Positions 42,260 through 51,088 of a DNA stretch of 64,000 nt are shown here, in pieces. Origin of the DNA: Cyclobacteriaceae bacterium (GTDB taxonomy: Bacteria > Bacteroidota > Bacteroidia > Cytophagales > Cyclobacteriaceae); assembly GCA_028285685.1 (NCBI GenBank), contig JANQOR010000010.1, forward strand, positions 1 through 64,000, given 5' to 3'. The notes under the pieces are model-generated. The model was given only the letters and a program-made list of their open reading frames with translations, had not been told where the DNA came from and did no database searches. Made by a program: the position numbers and the translations under genes. Each line of letters begins with the position of its first letter. Position 1 is the first letter of the stretch.

Positions 42260-43765
42260 ATGAAGCTCTCTATCATACTTTTTTCTGTATTTCTCTCATT
42301 TTCACTATTAGCCCAAGAAATGAAGAGCGACAACAGTCGCATGATCGTCGTTGATGAAACGGTTGTAACCAACCACCAAACCAATATCAAGGGCAAATCA
42401 ATTTCGTATAGGGCGACTACCGGTACCCAACCGGTCTGGAACGATGATGGAGAAGCTCTAGCTGCCGTTCACTATACGTACTATGAGCGAACAGACATAA
42501 GAAACAAAAGCACTCGACCACTAATGATCTCATTCAACGGCGGGCCTGGCTCAGGATCAGTTTGGATGCACCTGGCATACACAGGACCCATGATCTTAAA
42601 GGTCGATGATGAAGGATTTCCTATTCAACCGTACGGAGTCAAGAGTAATCCAAACTCAATACTAGATGTAGCGGATATTGTCTTTGTCAATCCTGTTAAT
42701 ACTGGATATTCTAGAGTTGTAAAAAAAGATACAGATCGCAGCATGTTCTTTGGGGTAAATGCAGACATAAAATACTTGGCTGATTGGATTAACACCTTTG
42801 TATCCCGTGTCAACAGATGGGAATCTCCTAAGTATCTAATCGGAGAAAGTTACGGCACAACTCGAGTTTCCGGATTGGCACTTGAATTGCAAAGTCGGCA
42901 ATGGATGTATCTGAATGGAGTGATTCTCGTCTCCCCTACCGAGCTTGGCATTCACAGCGGTAATGGAAGAAGAGATGGTCCTCTGGGTGCCTCTCTTAGA
43001 TTGCCCTATTTTGCAGCAGCGGCTTGGTATCATAAGAAACTTCCCGCTGATCTGCAGGCCAAAGATCTAGATGAAGTGCTTTCGGAAGTGGAAACGTATG
43101 CAATTGAAGAATTGCTGCCGGTTATCGCCAAAGGTGGTTTTGTGAGCGACGAAGAGCGGAGTGACGCTGCCAAAATGATGGCAAACTATTCAGGAATATC
43201 TGAAAAGGTGATTTCGCAATACAACCTGGATGTCCCAACAAGTTTCTTCTGGAAGGAGCTACTTCGTGATGAAGGTTTTACTGTCGGAAGATTGGACTCA
43301 AGGTACAAGGGTATCGATCGCACAGATGCTGGCATTCGGCCTGATTTCAATTCCGAACTGACCTCCTGGCTTCATTCCTTCACTCCTGCTATCAACTATT
43401 ATTTTAAAAATGTTTTGAAGTTCGAGACCGATGTAAAATACAACATGTTTGGTCCCGTACATCCATGGGACAGAGACGGCAATAACACCGGCGAAAATCT
43501 TCGGCAAGCCATGGCTCAGAACCCCTACTTGCACACGATGATTCAATCGGGCTACTATGATGGGGCTACAAAGTACTTTGACGCCAAATACACCATGTGG
43601 CAAATTGACCCCAGTGGCAAAATGAAAGACAGGCTTTCCTTCAAGGGATACCGCTCTGGTCATATGATGTATTTGAGGAATGAAGATCTGATCAGTTCCA
43701 ATGATCACTTACGAGAATTCATTCAAAAGACCATACCCAAAGCTGGCCAGGCTGCCAAATATTGA
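42260..43765 (+). CDS. Secreted serine carboxypeptidase-like peptidase (S10)
   Basis: 501 residues, signal peptide MKLSIILFSVFLSFSLLAQ. Alpha/beta hydrolase of the S10 family: oxyanion region ISFNGGPGSGSVWMHLAYTGP, nucleophile S197 in LIGESYGTTRVSGLA, acid probably in SGYYDGATKYFD and His in GYRSGHMMYL. S10 enzymes remove C-terminal residues at acid pH; bacterial secreted members are less studied. Divergent signals are absent; it stands alone between the cassette terminator and the GT-C-like gene. Confidence 0.92.
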   Translation: MKLSIILFSVFLSFSLLAQEMKSDNSRMIVVDETVVTNHQTNIKGKSISYRATTGTQPVWNDDGEALAAVHYTYYERTDIRNKSTRPLMISFNGGPGSGSVWMHLAYTGPMILKVDDEGFPIQPYGVKSNPNSILDVADIVFVNPVNTGYSRVVKKDTDRSMFFGVNADIKYLADWINTFVSRVNRWESPKYLIGESYGTTRVSGLALELQSRQWMYLNGVILVSPTELGIHSGNGRRDGPLGASLRLPYFAAAAWYHKKLPADLQAKDLDEVLSEVETYAIEELLPVIAKGGFVSDEERSDAAKMMANYSGISEKVISQYNLDVPTSFFWKELLRDEGFTVGRLDSRYKGIDRTDAGIRPDFNSELTSWLHSFTPAINYYFKNVLKFETDVKYNMFGPVHPWDRDGNNTGENLRQAMAQNPYLHTMIQSGYYDGATKYFDAKYTMWQIDPSGKMKDRLSFKGYRSGHMMYLRNEDLISSNDHLREFIQKTIPKAGQAAKY

Positions 43766-43782
43766 TCATCATACAAAATGGA

Positions 43783-44976
43783 ATGACCAAAGACAGTAAA
43801 GTTCACTACTCGGTTCTTAGTGTTCTTTTTTTGCTTCTCAGTCTAATTTTATTTTTGAATTTTGGTGTTAAAAATGTAAACGATTCACACAGATACCTGG
43901 ACTATGCCACCAACCTGCAGGCAAATGGATTCTATTTCGATCGGCATAACTTCTGGTATATCGGCTATTCACTTTTCATCTATCTGATACGACTCACTAC
44001 CGGCTCTAGCAACGAGATCAATCTGATCATTAGTCAGGTCATTCTAAGCTATTTCTCCCTGCTACTTCTTTATAGGGCCTCACATAATCTGTCCGGAAGT
44101 AGTGGAGTCGCCTTCACAACAGCTCTGCTTTATCTAATTTTTGTTGAAATTCTCAGTTGGAATTTCTACATCTTGTGTGAGTCTTTTTATCTAAGTCTCA
44201 CCTGTTTTTCGCTGTATTTTCTGTCGAAGTATTTTCAAGGCGACAAGTCTATCGTCACCATTCTGGTAGGCGGCCTGGTTTTTCTTCTGACCTTTTTCAC
44301 CAAACCAACAGGTGTAGCCCTTGCGGCCGCAATTCTTGGTTTGATTTTGATTAGATTCTACAGAAGCATTTCAAAACCCATTATAAAGTATGCATTAGGG
44401 GGTGTTTCGGCCCTTCTGCTCCTCATCTTAATAAACAAGATGTTGGAAACGTTCCTGGTCATGGAAAACTATAGCATAGGTGAAGTAGTTTATGCAATCA
44501 GCACACTTCCCTACAAGGTTGAGTATGCGTCTCTGTTCGTAACTGTACCGACAAATTTGGACTTTCCGCCATCCATGTATCCTCCTCTGGGTAAGATCTT
44601 GTACTTCATTACTTTCAATCCAACTTATTGGATAAAGCTCTTTTTTGCTAAGGTGTTCTTCTTCTTGTTTCACGTTAGACCTTTCTGGTCCTTTGAACAT
44701 AACCTTTTTAGCTTAATGATACTCCTTCCAGTATATTTCTACTCTATTAAATCATTGATCGCATCGGCTACCATTAAATCAGTTAGGGTTTTCTCGATCA
44801 TGTATTTAACTATTCACACGCTGAGCATTGGGATAACAACGGTTGACTGGGATGGGAGATTTCTAATGCCACTGCTCCCGCTACTTTTCTTATTAAGCGC
44901 ATCAGGTATCGCTAACGATGTTAACAGATTGTTTAGACAAGCTACGAGAGGTTTGAGAAAAAACATACCAGCATAA
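43783..44976 (+). CDS. GT-C-type membrane glycosyltransferase-like protein
   Basis: About 397 residues from ATG 43783 (TTG 43762, overlapping the S10 stop, is the alternative). Roughly nine to ten membrane helices. The first periplasmic loop GVKNVNDSHRYLDYATNLQANGFYFDRHNFWYIGYSLFI has the acidic D-SHRY arrangement of GT-C/PMT-like enzymes that use lipid-linked sugars. Later loop: PPSMYPPLGKILYF. The GT family cannot be fixed. It precedes the PagL-like gene by 49 bases, so the pair may act on lipid A or O-polysaccharide. Confidence 0.65.
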   Translation: MTKDSKVHYSVLSVLFLLLSLILFLNFGVKNVNDSHRYLDYATNLQANGFYFDRHNFWYIGYSLFIYLIRLTTGSSNEINLIISQVILSYFSLLLLYRASHNLSGSSGVAFTTALLYLIFVEILSWNFYILCESFYLSLTCFSLYFLSKYFQGDKSIVTILVGGLVFLLTFFTKPTGVALAAAILGLILIRFYRSISKPIIKYALGGVSALLLLILINKMLETFLVMENYSIGEVVYAISTLPYKVEYASLFVTVPTNLDFPPSMYPPLGKILYFITFNPTYWIKLFFAKVFFFLFHVRPFWSFEHNLFSLMILLPVYFYSIKSLIASATIKSVRVFSIMYLTIHTLSIGITTVDWDGRFLMPLLPLLFLLSASGIANDVNRLFRQATRGLRKNIPA

Positions 44977-45025
44977 ACTACAATCATTTGGTGGTACTAG
45001 TGTTACACTATGACCATACAATACA

Positions 45026-45607
45026 ATGAAGCTACTGATAACTTTTTCACTTCTTCTTATTCCAAAAACAATTTATGCACAATCAGGAACTGACTTGATC
45101 CCAAAATGGGAGGTCGGTATCGAGTATTATTCTCCAACAAGTCTGAGCAGAGATATTCAAACCATCTCGATGAACTTCCTATATGGCTGGGAGAGAACTC
45201 GCAAATTCCCATTAACTCTTGGCGGTGGTATCACCTTGACACATGCATGGGGCTCAATCATCCAGCTAGATGACAACTTAAATGACGTAGAATTTGAGAA
45301 TAGCGCCTCCGGCATCGGTCCTATTTTTTGTCTTAAGTATGAACTGCTTAGATTTCAAAATTGGTCAGTTGCCCCAGACTTTCTAGGTGGGGTTTTACTC
45401 TACTCTGAGAAGTTTCCGGCAGGAGGTGATATTTACAATTTTATGTGGCGGTTAGGCGGAATGCTGACATACAAAGTTCCTGAATCAAGCACTTCCTTAG
45501 GTATTTCGTATAGATGGATGCATGTTTCCAACGGTCAAGGCCTTACTCCTAAAAACCCCTCGTATGAAGGTGCAGGGGTTGGTTTTAGTTTCATAAAGTA
45601 CCTGTAG
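45026..45607 (+). CDS. PagL-like lipid A 3-O-deacylase / acyloxyacyl hydrolase
   Basis: 193 residues, signal peptide MKLLITFSLLLIPKTIYAQ. An outer-membrane eight-stranded barrel of the PagL family: strands WEVGIEYYSP, FPLTLGGGITLTHAWGS, WSVAPDFLGGVLL and MWRLGGMLTYKV. The active-site strand SYRWMHVSNGQGLTPKNPSYEG carries H166 and S168 in H-x-S-N and, after N-P, E181, the positions of the PagL catalytic triad. It removes the 3-hydroxyacyl chain from lipid A position 3 in known members. Paired with the GT-C-like gene upstream. Confidence 0.85.
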   Translation: MKLLITFSLLLIPKTIYAQSGTDLIPKWEVGIEYYSPTSLSRDIQTISMNFLYGWERTRKFPLTLGGGITLTHAWGSIIQLDDNLNDVEFENSASGIGPIFCLKYELLRFQNWSVAPDFLGGVLLYSEKFPAGGDIYNFMWRLGGMLTYKVPESSTSLGISYRWMHVSNGQGLTPKNPSYEGAGVGFSFIKYL

Positions 45608-45627
45608 ATCATCCTTAATTGAGGACT

Positions 45628-45661
45628 AGGTTTCGAAGCATTCATGTGAGTCTTGAAACCT
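45628..45661 (+). repeat. Hairpin downstream of the PagL-like gene
   Basis: AGGTTTCGAAG (45628-45638) pairs with CTTGAAACCT (45652-45661) with one unpaired base. It has no immediate T run, so it is at best a weak terminator. Confidence 0.35.
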
Positions 45662-45681
45662 GACCACTGATCAATTTTTAA

Positions 45682-45709
45682 GGCAACCTGTCAAAATACC
45701 AACTAATAC
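45682..45709 (+). promoter_or_regulatory. Candidate AAC-type promoter of the propeller-amidohydrolase
   Basis: GGCAACC at 45682-45688 and AATAC at 45705-45709 with 16 bases between CAACC and AATAC, about 50 bases before the ATG. The spacing equals that of the elements before 708, 40052, 51775 and 55687; the -10 part is the poorest match of the set. Confidence 0.3.
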
Positions 45710-45757
45710 CGGTATGAGATTAAATACCTTCAAAAAGACATCAAACCCATCCTAACT

Positions 45758-48700
45758 ATGAAAACCATTCTCACCATACTTGCAACTGTTGTTTTTTTGA
45801 ATGGATTTGGATTTAGTTTCCAGTCCGATTCGACCAAGAAAAAGAAAGATCTTCCGTTAGAAGCCGGCCGAACCTTTTCTATTGCAACCAACGAGGCATC
45901 TTGGATGAGCATAGACATAAGTCCTGATGGACAAATGTTAGCATTTGACTTTCTAGGGGATCTTTACACCATTCCGGTCAATGGCGGTGCTGCCACGCAG
46001 GTGACTTCAGGAATGGCCTTCGACGGACAGCCTCGGTTCTCACCCGATGGCAAACAGTTGGTGTTCACCTCGGACAAGAGTGGCGGAGAAGGCATCTGGG
46101 TCATCGATCTGGAGACCAAAGAGGATCGTCAAATCACCAGTGGAAAGGCAGATCGATACCAGTCGCCGGAATGGACGCCGGATGGAAACTACATTATAGC
46201 ATCGAAGGCTGGCATGCGTCGTGGAACACTTAAACTATGGATGTATCATGTCGATGGTGGCACAGGTGCCAAGCTAATGTCAGAGCCGGAAAATCTAAAA
46301 ATGACTGGCGCTGCTTTCAACAATGATAGTAGGTACATATGGTTTGCTCAAAGACAGGGTGACTGGAGTTATAACGCCATCTTTCCACAATATCAGCTGG
46401 GCAGATATGACCGTGAAACCGGAAAGAGGGAAACGATGAGTTTTGGCCCTGGAGGAGGTATACGACCTACCCTTTCGCCAAACGGCCAATGGTTGGTTTA
46501 CGGAACAAGATATGAAAGTGAAACCGGCCTGATGCTAAGGAATCTATCAAGTGGAGAAGAACGATGGCTCGCCTATCCGGTACAGCACGACGATCAGGAG
46601 TCAAGAGGAACCCGAGACGTCCTTCCCGGCATGACTTTTACGAACGATTCCCAAGAACTGATTGCTTCATATGGCGGTAAAATATGGCGAATTCCTATCG
46701 CAGGTGGCGATGCAATCAAAATACCATTTACCATTGACACCTCGATTGACTTAGGGCCGGAACTTCAATTCCAATATCCGATCCCGGACAGCGCTACATT
46801 TATAGTTAAGCAGATCAGGGATGCTGTGCCCTCCCCTAATGGTCAAATGCTCGCCTTCACCTCACTTGATCGACTCTATGTGATAAATCTTTCGGATAGA
46901 AACCCGAGAAGAGTTGGCAATGGCTCATTTACCGAAGCTCAGCCTACCTGGTCTCCCGATGGAGAATGGGTAGCCTACAGCACATGGAACAAGACAGTTG
47001 GTCATATCTACAAAACGAAAGTTGCAGGGCGAAGGCCGGGTCAAACAGTTCAAGTAACCACAGAAAGTGCCATCTACAAACAACCAGCCTGGTCATCGGA
47101 TGGGAGGCGAATAGTGGCAGTAAAGGGGCCAGCGTCCAACTATAAGAGCTCGCTCAATCAGGGAGCTCCAGGCTCCTCACGAGAAATTATCTGGGTGGAT
47201 GCGAACGGTGGAACTGCGAACCGAATTGATTATGCTTACGGAAGATATAACCCACATTTCACCAATAGAACAGATCGAATCTTTCTTAATAACAATGATG
47301 GGGGATTGATCTCCATTCGTTGGGATGGTACAGATGAAAAAGAGCACCTTACCGTCGTTGGAGCCAAACCCCCAGGCTTTGATAATCAATTGGAAGCCTC
47401 AACTATCATCATGGGAGCAGATGAGAAACAAGCTGTTGCAAACGTATATCGCGACATGTACCTGATTACTGTTCCAATGGTGGGTGGAAAAACACCTAAA
47501 ATAGACGTTTCCAAAGGAGAGAAAGCCAATTTTCCTGTTAAAAGACTGTCGGACATTGGTGGCGAATTTTTAGCCTTTTCAAAAGATATGAAGAAGGTTC
47601 ACTGGTCCATTGGAAATGCTCATGTCATCTACGATCTGGATGCGGGAAAGGCGATGGAAGATCAGCGAGAAGCCGTTGCCAAGAGCTTCGAAGATCAGGA
47701 CAAAAAGCTGAAAAAGGACACACTGCTTTACGATCCAGAAGAGTTCCGGATCGAAATTGAAGCCAACCGAGATATCCCGAGAGGAACTGTAGCCCTGGTA
47801 GGTGGAAAGGTGATTACAATGGATGGAGATGAGATCATTGACAGTGGAGTGGTGATTATCCAGGACAATAGGATAGTCGCAGTAGGACCTTCAGGAACTG
47901 CGATACCTTCCGAAGCACAGCAAATAGATTGCAGCGGTAAGACCATCGTTCCAGGCTTTGTCGATACACATGCTCACGTCAGACCTGCCTGGAACATTCA
48001 CAAGGCCGAGGCATGGCAATTTTGGGCAAATCTGGCTTATGGGGTGACCACCGTTCGAGATCCTCAGACCAGCTCTACGGATATCCTGACGTATGAAGAC
48101 CAGGTTGTCGCCGGGAACATGATTGGACCGAGGATCTACTCAACGGGTCCAGGGATGTTTTGGCAAGAGCAAGTGAAAGACCTGGATCACGCCAAGAAGT
48201 TGGTTAGTCGGTACTCGAAATACTACGATACTAAAACGATCAAAATGTACGTTGCTGGAAACCGGCAGCAACGTCAGTGGATCTTGATGGCTTGCCGAGA
48301 ACAGGAAATTATGCCAACAACGGAGGGCTCTCTCAACTTCAAGCAGAATCTGACTCAAATTATTGATGGCTATCCCGGTCACGAACACTCATTTCCCGTG
48401 TTTCCGCTCTACGAAGATGTCGTTAATATGGTGGCTTTTTCAAAAAGCGTCTACACCCCCACCCTTTTGGTTGCCTATGGTGGGCCCTGGGGCGAAAACT
48501 TTTTCTACACAAGGGAAAACCCGCATAACGATGAAAAGCTAAACTACTTCACACCACATATTGAGATCGATCGGAAAACAAGGAGAAGAGGAAGCGGAAC
48601 AGGCCCTGGTCCCGGTGGTTGGTTTATGGATGAAGAGCACGTGTTCGAAAGGCAGTCAAAAGAGTTGAACAAAATTGTTCAAGCGGGTGGGCGTGCCGGA

Positions 48701-49060
48701 GTAGGTAGTCATGGACAGTTGCAGGGTCTTGGCTATCACTGGGAGCTTTGGCTCGTTCAATCAGGTGGAATGACCGAGCATGATGCATTGAAGGTTGCAA
48801 CCATTATTGGTGCTGAAGCAATCGGTTTATCAGACGAGCTTGGCTCCATCGAGGAAGGTAAGCTTGCAGACTTGTTAGTCCTAGACGCCGATCCATTAGA
48901 AAACATTCGCAATACGAACACTGTGAACATGGTCATGAAAAATGGTCGGCTTTATGAGGGAGGCACCTTAAATCAGATTCATCCTGAGCAGAAAGATGCT
49001 CCAGCAAGGGTTTGGGAGAAGATCGTTCCAAACAACCTACCCGGGGAAAACAAGCAATAG
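45758..49060 (+). CDS. Secreted TolB-like beta-propeller fused to amidohydrolase
   Basis: 1100 residues. Signal peptide to about residue 20, then two tandem seven-bladed-type propellers of PD40 units up to about residue 630 ([97 protein letters not shown]). The C-terminal part is an amidohydrolase: VALVGGKVITMDGDEI, metal pair in VDTHAHVRPAW, HEHSFPVF, AGVGSHGQLQG and SIEEGKLADLLVLDADPL. Such fusions are frequent in Bacteroidota and probably act on peptides delivered by the propeller. Preceded by a possible GGCAACC box (45682-45688) shared in spacing with other envelope genes. Confidence 0.92.
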   Translation: MKTILTILATVVFLNGFGFSFQSDSTKKKKDLPLEAGRTFSIATNEASWMSIDISPDGQMLAFDFLGDLYTIPVNGGAATQVTSGMAFDGQPRFSPDGKQLVFTSDKSGGEGIWVIDLETKEDRQITSGKADRYQSPEWTPDGNYIIASKAGMRRGTLKLWMYHVDGGTGAKLMSEPENLKMTGAAFNNDSRYIWFAQRQGDWSYNAIFPQYQLGRYDRETGKRETMSFGPGGGIRPTLSPNGQWLVYGTRYESETGLMLRNLSSGEERWLAYPVQHDDQESRGTRDVLPGMTFTNDSQELIASYGGKIWRIPIAGGDAIKIPFTIDTSIDLGPELQFQYPIPDSATFIVKQIRDAVPSPNGQMLAFTSLDRLYVINLSDRNPRRVGNGSFTEAQPTWSPDGEWVAYSTWNKTVGHIYKTKVAGRRPGQTVQVTTESAIYKQPAWSSDGRRIVAVKGPASNYKSSLNQGAPGSSREIIWVDANGGTANRIDYAYGRYNPHFTNRTDRIFLNNNDGGLISIRWDGTDEKEHLTVVGAKPPGFDNQLEASTIIMGADEKQAVANVYRDMYLITVPMVGGKTPKIDVSKGEKANFPVKRLSDIGGEFLAFSKDMKKVHWSIGNAHVIYDLDAGKAMEDQREAVAKSFEDQDKKLKKDTLLYDPEEFRIEIEANRDIPRGTVALVGGKVITMDGDEIIDSGVVIIQDNRIVAVGPSGTAIPSEAQQIDCSGKTIVPGFVDTHAHVRPAWNIHKAEAWQFWANLAYGVTTVRDPQTSSTDILTYEDQVVAGNMIGPRIYSTGPGMFWQEQVKDLDHAKKLVSRYSKYYDTKTIKMYVAGNRQQRQWILMACREQEIMPTTEGSLNFKQNLTQIIDGYPGHEHSFPVFPLYEDVVNMVAFSKSVYTPTLLVAYGGPWGENFFYTRENPHNDEKLNYFTPHIEIDRKTRRRGSGTGPGPGGWFMDEEHVFERQSKELNKIVQAGGRAGVGSHGQLQGLGYHWELWLVQSGGMTEHDALKVATIIGAEAIGLSDELGSIEEGKLADLLVLDADPLENIRNTNTVNMVMKNGRLYEGGTLNQIHPEQKDAPARVWEKIVPNNLPGENKQ

Positions 49061-49108
49061 CTAGTAAGCATAGACGCCACAAGCTGGAGACAAACTAGGT
49101 ATTTCAAA

Positions 49109-49175
49109 GCAGGGATAGTTCAGCTGGTAAGTTCACTACGTTTACCGCGCCAAGCCCGCTTGCCGGCTCCTATAT
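49109..49175 (+). pseudogene. tRNA-like fragment, degenerate
   Basis: The stretch GCAGGGATAGTTCAGCTGGT resembles the 5-prime part of a bacterial tRNA (acceptor strand, TA, D-arm with AGCTGGT). The matching D-stem does not pair (GTTC on both sides), no T-arm GTTCGAATC and no complementary TCCCTGC end follow. It is either a decayed remnant or chance, in a 221-base gap before the repair operon. Confidence 0.3.
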
Positions 49176-49281
49176 GACGTGATTTCCAAAAATTCATCGA
49201 GGATCAACATCGCAAGTTTCGGGTGTTCTCTGGTCCTCTGCACATCTACTTTTACAAAATCATTAATATTAAAGTAGAAAA

Positions 49282-50127
49282 ATGGAAACACAGAGTACAC
49301 TTGATTTTAACCGCATTGCTGAAGCAATCGGCTACATTCAAGGCAATTTCAAGGAGCAGCCGAACCTGGATGAAGTAGCGAAAAAAGTCCACCTAAGCCC
49401 CTTTCATTTTCAACGAATGTTCTCGGACTGGGCTGGAGTAAGTCCGAAGAAATTTTTGCAATACATAAGCATAGAGCATGCGAAAAAATTGCTTAAAGAA
49501 GACAAAGCGACACTCTCAGAAACCAGCTACGATACAGGGTTGTCAGGGACAAGCCGACTTCATGATCTGTTTATGAACATTGAAGGTATGACTCCCGCTG
49601 AATACAAAAATGGAGGAAGAAACCTTACAATCAACTACAGTTTTGCAGACAGTCTTTTCGGAAACATTCTAGTTGCCTCCACCAGCAAAGGGATATGTCA
49701 TTTAGCTTTTGCTGATGACGAAAGTCACGCTTTGGCACGACTCAAAAGTGATTTCCCTAAGGCAGCATTTCATCAGAAATTAGATTTCATCCAGCAAAAC
49801 GCACTTTTCATCTTCACGCACGAATGGGAAAAGTTGCACGAAATCAAGTTACATCTGAAAGGCACAGAATTTCAGCTTAAGGTGTGGGAAGCATTGATGA
49901 AAATTCCAACAGGAAAGCTCTCAACCTATGGACAAATTGCGAGCAGCATAGACAGGCCAAGAGCGTCAAGAGCTGTTGGAACTGCTATTGGTGATAATCC
50001 TGTAGCCTACCTGATCCCTTGCCATAGGGTCATTCAATCGACAGGCAACTTTGGCCAATACCATTGGGGAAGCAGTCGCAAGACAGCTATGATCGGCTGG
50101 GAAGTAGCACAAACCACCACAAACTGA
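49282..50127 (+). CDS. AraC-type regulator fused to O6-methylguanine-DNA methyltransferase (Ada-like)
   Basis: 281 residues. An AraC-type HTH domain (IAEAIGYIQGNFKEQPNLDEVAKKVHLSPFHFQRMFS... to about 105) is fused to an MGMT domain with YSFADSLFGNILVAS, the FQLKVWEALMKIPTGKLSTYG recognition helix, RASRAVGTAIGDNP and the acceptor C247 in IPCHRVIQSTGNFGQYHWG. The N-terminal Ada zinc domain found in the full Ada protein is missing; a separate zinc-domain gene stands two genes later. It probably repairs O6-alkylguanine and may regulate this operon. Confidence 0.95.
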   Translation: METQSTLDFNRIAEAIGYIQGNFKEQPNLDEVAKKVHLSPFHFQRMFSDWAGVSPKKFLQYISIEHAKKLLKEDKATLSETSYDTGLSGTSRLHDLFMNIEGMTPAEYKNGGRNLTINYSFADSLFGNILVASTSKGICHLAFADDESHALARLKSDFPKAAFHQKLDFIQQNALFIFTHEWEKLHEIKLHLKGTEFQLKVWEALMKIPTGKLSTYGQIASSIDRPRASRAVGTAIGDNPVAYLIPCHRVIQSTGNFGQYHWGSSRKTAMIGWEVAQTTTN

Positions 50128-50138
50128 TAGGTGCTTCG

Positions 50139-50843
50139 ATGAGAGAGTTAATTAAAAATCTGGACTGGAACCGGATCAATGAGGAGATGAATCGTAATGG
50201 ATTTGCAGTCATCTCCAAATTGATAGGGAATCGACAGTGTGACGAAATAGCCAAATTGTATGAGCGTTCGGATCTATACCGAAAAACGGTTGTGATGGAA
50301 CGTCATCGTTTCGGTAAGGGAGAATACAAGTATTTCAATTATCCATTGCCTGACCCGTTGCAATCAATAAGAGAAAGCATCTATCCACATCTTTCACGGA
50401 TTGCAAACACCTGGATGAAGGCGCTAAAGCTGGACCAGGAGTACCCATCAAACCTCGACGAACTGCACGAAATGTGCCGAGCAAAAGAGCAGACGAAACC
50501 GACAGTGCTGATATTAAGATACGAAGAAGGTGGATTCGATACATTGCATCAGGATTTATATGGCGAGGTCTGGTTTCCAATACAGTTGGTTTTGTTTCTT
50601 ACCGACCCTGGGGATGACTATCTGGGTGGTGAATTTGTCATAACGGAACAAGTCCCCAGGGCCCAGTCAAAAGCAATTGTCCTAAGTCCATCGAAAGGCG
50701 ACGCACTTCTTCTCTCAACCAATTTTCGTCCAGTGAAGGGCTCACGAGGATACTATAGAGCAAACATGCGTCATGGAGTAAGCGAAGTTAAAAGCGGCAA
50801 TCGCATGACTGTTGGTGTTATTTTTCACGATGCATTGACCTGA
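50139..50843 (+). CDS. 2OG-Fe(II) oxygenase, DNA-repair associated
   Basis: 234 residues from ATG 50139 (the longer frame to 50064 lies in the Ada-like gene). Jelly-roll dioxygenase: iron ligands H137 and D139 in DTLHQDLYGE, H212 in NMRHGVSEV, and the 2-oxoglutarate-binding Arg in GNRMTVGV. N-terminal NRNGFAVISKLIG and LEELHEMC-like LDELHEMCRAKEQTKPT fit the family often encoded beside ada and alkB and annotated as Oxygenase-NA (PF09859-like). Exact substrate unknown; damaged nucleic acid is a fair guess from context. Confidence 0.88.
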   Translation: MRELIKNLDWNRINEEMNRNGFAVISKLIGNRQCDEIAKLYERSDLYRKTVVMERHRFGKGEYKYFNYPLPDPLQSIRESIYPHLSRIANTWMKALKLDQEYPSNLDELHEMCRAKEQTKPTVLILRYEEGGFDTLHQDLYGEVWFPIQLVLFLTDPGDDYLGGEFVITEQVPRAQSKAIVLSPSKGDALLLSTNFRPVKGSRGYYRANMRHGVSEVKSGNRMTVGVIFHDALT

Positions 50844-51088
50844 TGATAGAACATGAGGAAATTGAACGCCTGGATCTGATGCGGCAAGCAAGGGCAAAAC
50901 TGATCCGTCTGGGCGGAAATCGAAAATTGAAGATTTATGGCAGGCTGAGTTGCTCTTCAGGTAAGCGAATGAATAAAGAAAATCGTGTTTTCTTTAAAGA
51001 TGAAAAGGAGGCAATTGAACTAGGATATCGCCCCTGTGGCCATTGCATGAAGGCTGCATATCACAACTGGAAAAATGGAGCTATTTGA
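50843..51088 (+). CDS. Ada-type metal-binding domain protein lacking the acceptor cysteine
   Basis: 81 residues, one Ada_Zn_binding-like domain. The family alignment block is NRKLKIYGRLSCSSGKRM followed by NRVFFKDEKEAIELGYRPCGHCMK. In E. coli Ada the corresponding block has IFCRPSC with C38 (methyl acceptor) and C42, then C69 and C72. Here C37, C65 and C68 match C42, C69 and C72, but the position of C38 is Gly33. The protein cannot therefore act as a methylphosphotriester acceptor in the Ada way. Its ATG overlaps the oxygenase stop by one base, and its end overlaps alkB by 14 bases. Confidence 0.88.
   Translation: MIEHEEIERLDLMRQARAKLIRLGGNRKLKIYGRLSCSSGKRMNKENRVFFKDEKEAIELGYRPCGHCMKAAYHNWKNGAI

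Noticed and set aside
49109..49175. A functional tRNA gene
   Set aside because: D-stem and acceptor stem do not pair and there is no T-arm, so it is reported only as a tRNA-like fragment.
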